Part shown: piece by piece, positions 55,301 to 64,000 of the stretch | Position numbering within the stretch: the stretch's first letter is position 1 | Layout: the number at the start of each line of letters is the position of its first letter | NCBI GenBank assembly: GCA_030267565.1 | Contig: BRXU01000004.1 | Location: 1,926,001-1,990,000 of the forward strand | Direction: 5' to 3' | Source: Pleodorina starrii | Taxonomy: Eukaryota > Chlorophyta > Chlorophyceae > Chlamydomonadales > Volvocaceae | DNA: 64,000 nucleotides | Position numbers and translations under genes: made by a program | The notes under the pieces: generated by a model | What the model saw: only the letters and a program-made list of their open reading frames with translations | What the model was told of the DNA's origin: nothing | Database searches by the model: none

Positions 55301-58300
55301 ACACCCACACTCCAGACACACCCCCACTGCAGACACACTCACATTCCAGACACACCCCCACTCCAGACACACCCCCACTCCAGACACTATCACATTCCAG
55401 AAACAAACCCACTCCAGACACACCCACTCCAGACACCCCCACACTCCAGACACCCCCACACTCCAGACACACCCACACTCCAGACACACCCCCACTGCAG
55501 ACACACTCACATTCCAGACACACCCCCACTCCAGACACACCCCCACTGCAGACACACTCACATTCCAGACACCCCCACACTCCAGACACACCCCCACTCC
55601 AGACACCCCCACTCCAGACACACCCACACTCCAGACACCCCCACTCCAGACACACCCACACTCCAGACACACCCCACTCCAGACACACCCACACTCCAGA
55701 CACACCCCACTCCAGACACACCCACACTCCAGACACACTCACATTCCAGACACACCCACACTCCAGACACCCCCACACTCCAGACAAACCCCCACACTCC
55801 AGACAAACCCACACTCCAGACACACTCACATTCCAGACACACTCACATTCCAGAAACAAACCCACTCCAGACACACCCACTCCAGACACACCCCCACTCC
55901 AGACACACCCCCACTCCAGACACCCCCACTCCAGACACCCCCACTCCAGACACACCCCCACTGCAGACACACCCACACTCCAGACACACCCCCACTGCAG
56001 ACACACTCACATTCCAGACACACCCACACTCCAGACACACCCCCACTCCAGACACACTCACATTCCAGAAACAAACCCACTCCAGACACACCCACTCCAG
56101 ACACACCCCTACTCCAGACACACCCCCACTCCAGACACACCCACTCCAGACACCCCCACTCCAGACACACCCCCACTGCAGACACACTCACATTCCAGAC
56201 ACACCCACACTCCAGACACACCCCCACTCCAGACACACCCCCACTCCAGACACACCCCCACTGCAGACACACCCTCACTCCAGACACACCCACACTCCAG
56301 ACACACCCACACTCCAGACAAACCCCCACACTCCGGACAAACCCACACTCCAGACACACTCACATTCCAGACACAACCCCACTCCAGACACACCCACTCC
56401 AGACACACCCCCACTCCAGACACACCCACACTCCAGACACACCCCCACTCCAGACACACCCCCACTCCAGACACACCCCCACTCCAGACACACCCACACT
56501 CCAGACACCCCCACTCCTCAGACACCCCCACTCCAGACACACCCACACTCCAGACACACCCCCACTCCAGACACACTCACATTCCAGAAACAAACCCACT
56601 CCAGACACACCCACTCCAGACACACCCCCACTCCAGACACACCCCCACTCCAGACACACCCACACCAGACACACCCACTCCAGACACACCCACTCCAGAC
56701 ACACCCCCACTCCAGACACACCCCCACTGCAGACACACCCACACTCCAGACACACCCCCACTCCAGACACACCCCCACTCCAGACACACCCACACTCCAG
56801 ACACACCCACACTCCAGACACACCCACACTCCAGACAAACCCCCACACTCCGGACAAACCCACACTCCAGACACACCCACACTCCAGACACACCCCACTC
56901 CAGACACACCCACACTCCAGACACACTCACATTCCAGACACCCCCACACTCCAGACACCCCCACACTCCAGACAAACCCCCACACTCCAGACAAACCCAC
57001 ACTCCAGACACACTCACATTCCAGACACACTCACATTCCAGAAACAAACCCACTCCAGACACACCCACTCCAGACACACCCCCACTCCAGACACACCCCC
57101 ACTCCAGACACACCCACTCCAAACACCCCCACTCCAGACACACCCCCACTGCAGACACACCCCCACTCCAGACACACCCCCACTGCAGACACACTCACAT
57201 TCCAGACACACCCACACTCCAGACACACCCCCACTCCAGACACACTCACATTCCAGAAACAAACCCACTCCAGACACACCCACTCCAGACACACCCCCAC
57301 TCCAGACACACCCCCACTCCAGACACCCCCACTCCAGACACACCCCCACTGCAGACACACCCCCACTCCAGACACACCCCCACTGCAGACACACTCACAT
57401 TCCAGACACACCCACACTCCAGACACACCCACACTCCAGACACACCCCCACTCCAGACACACCCCCACTGCAGACACACCCCCACTCCAGACACACTCAC
57501 ATTCCAGACACACCCACTCCAGACACCCCCACTCCAGACACACCCACTCCAGACACACCCCCACTCCAGACACACCCCCACTGCAGACACACCCACACTC
57601 CAGACACACCCCCACTCCAGACACACCCCCACTCCAGACACACCCACACTCCAGACACACCCACACTCCAGACAAACCCCCACACTCCGGACAAACCCAC
57701 ACTCCAGACACACTCACATTCCAGACACAACCCCACTCCAGACACACCCACTCCAGACACACCCACACTCCAGACACACCCCACTCCAGACACACCCACA
57801 CTCCAGACACACCCCACTCCAGACACACCCACACTCCAGACACACTCACATTCCAGACACCCCCACACTCCAGACACCCCCACACTCCAGACAAACCCCC
57901 ACACTCCAGACAAACCCACACTCCAGACACACTCACATTCCAGACACACTCACATTCCAGAAACAAACCCACTCCAGACACACCCACTCCAGACACACCC
58001 CCACTCCAGACACACCCCCACTCCAGACACCCCCACTCCAGACACCCCCACTCCAGACACACCCCCACTGCAGACACACCCACTCTCCAGACACACCCCC
58101 ACTGCAGACACACTCACATTCCAGACACACCCACACTCCAGACACACCCCCACTCCAGACACACTCACATTCCAGAAACAAACCCACTCCAGACACACCC
58201 ACTCCAGACACACCCCTACTCCAGACACACCCCCACTCCAGACACACCCACTCCAGACACCCCCACTCCAGACACACCCCCACTGCAGACACACTCACAT

Positions 58301-61077
58301 TCCAGACACACCCACACTCCAGACACACCCCCACTCCAGACACACCCCCACTCCAGACACACCCCCACTGCAGACACACCCTCACTCCAGACACACCCAC
58401 ACTCCAGACACACCCACACTCCAGACAAACCCCCACACTCCGGACAAACCCACACTCCAGACACACTCACATTCCAGACACAACCCCACTCCAGACACAC
58501 CCACTCCAGACACACCCCCACTCCAGACACACCCACACTCCAGACACACCCCCACTCCAAACACACCCCCACTCCAGACACACACCCACTCCAGACACAC
58601 CCTCACTCCAGACACCCCCACTCCAGACACACCCACTCCAGACACACACCCACTCCAGACACACCCCCACTCCAGACACACTCACATTCCAGAAACAAAC
58701 CCACTCCAGACACACCCACTCCAGACACACCCCCACTCCAGACACACCCCCACTCCAGACACACCCACTCCAGACACACCCACTCCAGACACACCCACTC
58801 CAGACACACCCCCACTCCAGACACACCCCCACTGCAGACACACCCCCACTCCAGACACTCCCACACTCCAGACACACCCCCACTCAAGACACACACACAC
58901 TCCAGACACACACACACTCCAGACACACCCACACTCCAGACAAACCCCCACACTCCGGACAAACCCACACTCCAGACACACCCACACTCCAGACACACCC
59001 CACTCCAGACACACCCACACTCCAGACACACTCACATTCCAGACACCCCCACACTCCAGACACCCCCACACTCCAGACAAACCCCCACACTCCAGACAAA
59101 CCCACACTCCAGACACACTCACATTCCAGACACACTCACATTCCAGAAACAAACCCACTCCAGACACACCCACTCCAGACACACCCCCACTCCAGACACA
59201 CCCCCACTCCAGACACACCCACTCCAAACACCCCCACTCCAGACACACCCCCACTGCAGACACACCCCCACTCCAGACACCCCCCCACTGCAGACACACT
59301 CACATTCCAGACACACCCACACTCCAGACACACCCCCACTCCAGACACACTCACATTCCAGAAACAAACCCACTCCAGACACACCCACTCCAGACACACC
59401 CCCACTCCAGACACACCCCCACTCCAGACACCCCCACTCCAGACACACCCCCACTGCAGACACACCCCCACTCCAGACACACCCCCACTGCAGACACACT
59501 CACATTCCAGACACACCCACACTCCAGACACACCCACACTCCAGACACACCCCCACTCCAGACACACCCCCACTGCAGACACACCCCCACTCCAGACACA
59601 CTCACATTCCAGACACACCCTCTCCAGACACCCCCACTCCAGACACACCCACTCCAGACACACCCCCACTCCAGACACACCCCCACTGCAGACACACCCA
59701 CACTCCAGACACACCCCCACTCCAGACACACCCCCACTCCAGACACACCCACACTCCAGACACACCCACACTCCAGACAAACCCCCACACTCCGGACAAA
59801 CCCACACTCCAGACACACTCACATTCCAGACACAACCCCACTCCAGACACACCCACTCCAGACACACCCCCACTCCAGACACACCCCCACTCCAGACACA
59901 CCCCCACTCCAGACACACCCCCACTCCAGACACACCCTCACTCCAGACACCCCCACTCCAGACACCCCCACTCCAGACACACCCCCACTCCAGACACACC
60001 CCCACTCCAGACACACCCCCACTCCAGACACACCCCCACTCCAGACACACCCCCACTCCAGACACACCCTCACTCCAGACACCCCCACTCCAGACACCCC
60101 CACTCCAGACACCCCCACTCCAGACACACCCCCACTCCAGACACACCCACTCCAGACACACCCACTCCAGACACCCACACTACAAACACCCCCACTCCAG
60201 GCACACCCCCACTCCAGACACACCCACAATCACACAATCACACCCGCACAGGCGGTGCGCCCCTTCCCCTGCCTGCGCCCACCTGCAGACTGGCCGGCCA
60301 GCCAAACTCCACAGACATTGGCAGAATGGCCACCGAGAGGCAGATGCGGTCCATGTTGCACAGCAGCAGAGCCAGGGCGGTGGGCAGCAGCACCGTCAGG
60401 AAGGGGTTGCCGGGAGGGGAGGACGGGGAGGCGGGGGCGGGGGAGGGGGAGGCAGCCGCCGACGCAGCCGCGGCCACGAGACGCGGCCTGCCGGAGGGAA
60501 GGGAGGGGGCGGGTGGGCGGGGCCGGGGCGGGGCGGGGCTTGTGAGGAGAGCGCTGGGGGCTGGCGGTCGAGATGTGGGTTCAGTACAGCGCACACGCGC
60601 GGCCCGTTATGTGCCGCTTCGCGTGTGTCTACGGATAGGGGGAGACGGGCTGTCGGCAGTGTCGCCGGCGGTGCAGGCGCATGACCCGGTTTGACACCGT
60701 CGGGACTCGGGAGGCACGCAGTTTTTGGACTCCCCGGGGGCCGGCTTGCCTCCGTTTCTCAGGAGGCGTTTCTGCTTTGAGAAGCTGAGAAGCTGACCCC
60801 TTATGTACCTTGGCTTGTTTCGTGATCGTCCCCTGCTCCCCAACAATACTTTCTTAACCACCGCGTACCTCGGGCGGACCGCCTCTAGGCGGCTGTCGCA
60901 ACAGCGCAGCTTCGGAGCGCTCGCCGGGGCAACCGGAGAGGCCGACCATCGCCTTGTGAGGGATACTCCTGGTGGCTGGATGACTGCACATTGCAGCGCC
61001 ACGAGCCGCTGGCGAGGGCGTGCGCTCGAGCAGCCGCGCAAGGCGCCCGAGGAGGTCGACGATGACGACGGAGTCAT
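52384..61077 (-). CDS. PHT4/SLC17-type anion transporter, probably plastid
   Basis: Exons 61077-60869, 60487-60283, 54778-54569, 54083-53972, 53607-53177 and 52878-52384 join in phase to 553 residues. It belongs to the major facilitator superfamily, PHT4 (plant phosphate/ascorbate) branch of SLC17. The first 70 or so residues are Ser-, Arg- and Ala-rich, like a transit peptide. Then come ALLLCNMDRICLSVAILPMS (family NFMDRVNMSVAILP), SAFLWGYMATQLAGGALADR followed by YGGKRVL, GFGEGVALPSMSNLVASHIP, and SGFHSGNLAGLILSP, a Ser/Gly/Ala-rich central loop, and the C-terminal helices ending ATIIWNLYCTTEPLF (family ATIFWNLFATGE). About 12 membrane segments are expected. Intron 2 is 5.5 kb and nearly all minisatellite. 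The substrate cannot be read from sequence. The first exon is the least certain part. Confidence 0.88.
54889..60232. repeat. 5.3-kb minisatellite with a 2.1-kb higher-order repeat
   Basis: Tandem units of 13 to 15 bases, mostly variants of CACCCCCACTCCAGA (others CACCCACACTCCAGA, CACTCACATTCCAGA, CACTGCAGA forms). Blocks marked by CATTCCAGAAACAAACCC recur, for example near 55.85, 56.07, 56.59, 57.04 and 57.26 kb and again near 57.96, 58.17, 58.69, 59.15 and 59.36 kb. That is a shift of 2105-2107 bases, so the array contains a large tandem duplication. It fills intron 2 of the PHT4-like gene. Enormous open frames (over 1900 codons) cross it on both strands because stops are absent from the units; they are not genes. 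Confidence 0.95.
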
Positions 61078-63447
61078 CGCGGCTCGTCCCTCGCGCTGAA
61101 AGCCAAATTAAGGATACGTAATTGATCTCAGATAATTATTCAACGTAACGCGGGTTGCTTCAGCCGGCGATGGATGGATGGATGGATGGATGTTACAAGC
61201 TTCAATGAGCTCGTACGGCTCAAACGAACCCGGAGGCTCATGAACCGCCTCAGTCGTCTAGGAGCCTGGCCTATTGAGAATAATCGACCTGCTGGACGGC
61301 AGAGGTCTGAGCGTACTTGTAGGGTCTGTGATAGTGGTACTGAAGACGAATATCATGTGCTGATGGAGTGTTCGGCGTACGACGATATACGTCAGGGTTT
61401 TAGCACCCTAGGTGTCATTTTAGGCGACTACATTTCACCGCCTATGCTTGCTGTTACGGGCGCGGACAATCAACGCGGCTTAGCTGAATTAGTTCACAAC
61501 ATCTGGGTACGGCGGTCTTCTATGCTAGTTTGAATGTTTGTTCATTTTACCTGTTTTCGTTTGTGATCCTGCTTTAGTTTCTGCTTGGCGACATAGTTCT
61601 TAGCTCCTTTTTGACCTGCCTATTCTCGCGGTCCATGAGCCTCCTGGCTCGTCTGGGCCTTATGAGCTCTCGAGCTTGTAATACAATACAATACAATACA
61701 ATGCCTCAGTCGCGCAAAAAAAGGTAAAGAAAACCAAAAAGACAAAGAATGATTCGAAGCGATGGTGGTACAGTGAATGTAGTAGACTGGATGTGACATC
61801 TTTTCGATGATCGACGTATGTACGACGACGGCAAAATTAACGCTTGCACTTTGCCCGCATCCTTGCACTTTGCGGGTGGTAAGCTTTTAACGGTTACTTG
61901 TGTCTTGAGTGAAATGGAAGTAATTTGCCTGTCTTTTCGAGGCTAAGCTTTAATTAGCTTCCATGGACCTGTCAGACATTTGTTAATAAGTGCTCGCTTA
62001 TCCATCTCGCTCGCCGGCTCGCGAATTATATCGCGGAGATATTGCCCTCAGACGGGAGAAGCCCTGTCGCATGGAGGCTCCTGCTGCATGCAAATTTTGA
62101 AATTTTTTCGGCTTTCCCCTGCTCGGCCAACCGTTGCACGAGGCCCCGCCATTCGCGATTCCCCCGCCACGACCTCTTAGCCGCGCGCTCGCGCCTGTCA
62201 GGCGCGTTACCTTTCTCACTGGCAAGCACACCGCGCAGAAAGGGCGACGCCGTGCGTCATGAGGTCTTGCGTGCGGCCGGTGTGGACGCTTAGAAGACGG
62301 TTACCGGCGTCAAGGGTTGCGGCAACGGGGGAGCGATGGACTCGCCATCGGCAAACGGCCAAATGGTTTGGTTGGACTAATATGGACCCATCACATATGG
62401 ACCTTGTGGACCGCCCTCGGCCTGGCTGGGGCCCGCACACAGGCTGCTGGTTGCGCACCCTGGTATCGCGCTTCTGGATGTCGTCCTGGGCCGCCCATTG
62501 GGAACCCGGGAGGCGCCGTACCTGCTTCCCACACCCGCCCACATACTTTAGCCGTCAGCAATGGCAGCTCGCTGTCGTGTCGTATGGCGACTCCTTGTCG
62601 GATCACATGACTGCACACGAACGAACCATGTGCCTACCCCGACATCCTGGTAGCCATTCGCTTCACAGGATTCCTTGCTTTGAAGTACAGGGGAGCGCGA
62701 AAGAGCGTGCGTGATGCCCATATCCAGTTCAGTGCAGTAGTGTGCTTTGGGGGGCAGGTTCGCCCCCATGGGCGTACGTTCATGTATAGCCTGCACCTGG
62801 CTGCATCGAACGTTCGGCCCTGCGGTGTGGGTGGCGGTCGCCTCCTCCAACCCTCTCTACTCTTGCATAGGGCGCTCCATGGTCAGCCTCCCCGCGGTGA
62901 AGCCCTGTGTCAGCCGTGCGGGTAGGACAGCGCGTGCGGGTAACACGGTCACGGCACGCAAGATAAACTCTGCAGACACGGCTTGACGAGGATTGGGCTT
63001 TGGAAGGCCCTCAGAACATGCGAATCATGATTGTGACACAACCCGGACTCCCGGAGGGAGCATTCAGGGTCACCGCACACTGTTGGCAAACCCGAACGCA
63101 TCGACTGATTTGTCAGAACTCTATCTTGGCCGAGAACTACATAGGAAACCAGCCCGTGACGTCCCCCGTTTTGAGCAAGACGTTCATAAATGTCGCACCG
63201 TACGGTACGGAACGGTTGCACGCATTAAGTCTTGCACCAGTTGACTGCACTGTGTCGCTTTCAACACATCGTAAGGACGTAAGCAGCAGATTCAAAACGC
63301 GGGCATGATAGCTCAAAGTTCCGCTGTTGCTTGGCTCCCGCGAACGAACGAACGAGCTGCTGCATTGGTGCCTCAAACAAAAACAAGCTAATCAAAACTT
63401 TCAATGATCTAGCTGGTTCTTTCTGATCTGTGCCTAATTAGCCTGCG
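61078..63447. other. Intergenic region with a LINE remnant
   Basis: Divergent upstream region of the PHT4-like gene (minus) and the right-edge gene (plus). It holds a (GATG)n run near 61.17 kb, the LINE fragment at 61.19-61.70 kb, and otherwise less GC-rich sequence with no supported gene. Confidence 0.5.
61190..61700 (+). mobile_element. 5'-truncated LINE 3' end with (ATACA)n tail
   Basis: The frame ending at 61533 has the LINE C-terminal zinc-binding signature CRVCDSG followed by EDEYHVLMECSAYDD, close to the one at 7.6 kb. About 145 bases after the stop is a short (ATACA)n run (about 61678-61699), a typical tail of such elements. The left end abuts a (GATG)n microsatellite, which may be the target site. 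The reverse transcriptase domain is missing. Confidence 0.7.
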
Positions 63448-64000
63448 ATGTGGGGCAACTTTGTGCCTGACTTGGGCAAGCTTGGTGAACAACTGACAGC
63501 TGCGGCAGGCGAAGCCTTGCAAAAAGCCACTGCAGATGTCGAAAAGAGCATTGACAACACGCTTGGCATTAAAGGAGGTGCGTAAGCTGTTTCGACGTTT
63601 GGTGTATTGGCTGTAGTGATTCTGCACCCAGGACATCTCTCAACTCCGTTGGATATCATTCACCTTGTGACAGGAATGGGAGGAAAGGCGGCAACAGGAA
63701 ACGTCGCGGCGGTCGAGGTGAGTTGGTTCACGTGTGTTGATGTTCGCACGGTTGAGCCCTTCGGGCCACATCTGCATTGCTCGGTCTGTTCAACATGCCA
63801 TCAACCTCGCTATCATACAACAGGCGGAAGCGACGGGCGTGACGGGTCGCGGCGAAGCCTCCGCACCCTTGGACCCGACCACGCCCAACGCCGCGCCCGG
63901 CGCCAAGCCGGGCCAGAAGAAGATAGTAAAAAAGATCGTGCGGCGGGTCGTCAAAAGCAGCGGCGTGGACGCGACGGCTGCAGCCGCAGCCGGTGCCGGG
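63448..64000 (+). CDS. 5' end of an unrecognised Ala-rich, possibly coiled-coil protein (partial, runs off right edge)
   Basis: Exons 63448-63577, 63674-63717 and 63824 to the window end join in phase. The N terminus, MWGNFVPDLGKLGEQLTAAA followed by GEALQKATADVEKSIDNTLG, is amphipathic and helical, in the style of golgin/TMF-type N termini (LGxLGxQLxxAxxxAxxDVExSIDxxLG). The third exon has a basic block, KKIVKKIVRRVVKS, then an Ala run. The golgin resemblance is stylistic only and I make no functional call. The rest of the gene lies outside the window. Confidence 0.55.

Noticed and set aside
54771..60684. Open frames of over 1900 codons on the plus strand (His/Thr/Pro/Ser-rich) and many Val/Cys/Trp-rich frames on the minus strand
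   Set aside because: They follow the minisatellite exactly, occur in several frames at once and overlap the intron between two well-supported transporter exons. The repeat units simply lack stop codons.
62216..63308. Several 80-150-codon frames on both strands
   Set aside because: Overlapping frames on both strands, no splice-consistent model and no recognisable motif.

Overview
The window looks like nuclear DNA of a flagellate green alga of the Chlamydomonas/Volvox type. It is very GC-rich. Genes are split into many small exons by introns that mostly begin GTGAGT, GTGGGT or GTGCGT and end in CAG. The proteins carry long Gln, Ala and Gly runs. There are basal-body and dynein genes together with plastid genes. 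All exon structures below were assembled by hand from splice motifs, reading phase and remembered family alignments. No transcript or database evidence was available.

Layout, left to right: (1) the 5' end of an unrecognised minus-strand gene at the left edge, ending in a 17-copy 48-bp minisatellite; (2) a minus-strand ten-exon gene for a NELF-C/D (TH1) homologue, 11550-3205, whose largest intron holds a plus-strand tRNA-Ser(GCT) and a LINE 3' fragment; (3) minus-strand delta-tubulin, 16917-12289, ten exons; (4) a large plus-strand gene, 19250-32998, 19 exons and about 2341 residues, related to animal C12orf56 (DUF4551), with a hairpin, a 10-bp minisatellite and a perfect 572-bp palindrome in its introns; (5) a stray exon-like segment near 33.8 kb; (6) plastid ribose-5-phosphate isomerase (minus), divergent from a CDKN3-like phosphatase (plus), 200 bp apart; (7) a TCAIM-like gene (plus), convergent with an LC8-family dynein light chain (minus); (8) an HR-like lesion-inducing membrane protein (plus), divergent from the light chain; (9) a BTB-domain protein (plus); (10) a PHT4/SLC17-type anion transporter (minus), one intron of which is a 5.4-kb minisatellite; (11) a second LINE fragment; (12) the first exons of an unrecognised coiled-coil-like gene running off the right edge.

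Functionally the window mixes ciliary or basal-body genes (delta-tubulin, LC8-type light chain, possibly the C12orf56 homologue), plastid genes (RPI, PHT4-like) and regulatory genes (NELF-C/D, CDKN3-like, BTB). I see no operon-like logic. Several pairs are divergent with short shared upstream regions.

The most unusual signal is a short dispersed sequence with core CTGCGGTATCTTC followed by a T-rich run and ACC. I found 17 copies of varying quality. All 17 fall inside introns of my gene models, in six different genes, 12 in the sense and 5 in the antisense direction. It may be a non-autonomous or introner-like element, or a conserved intronic signal. Second is the 572-bp perfect palindrome, built of three evenly spaced 60-62-bp palindromes.
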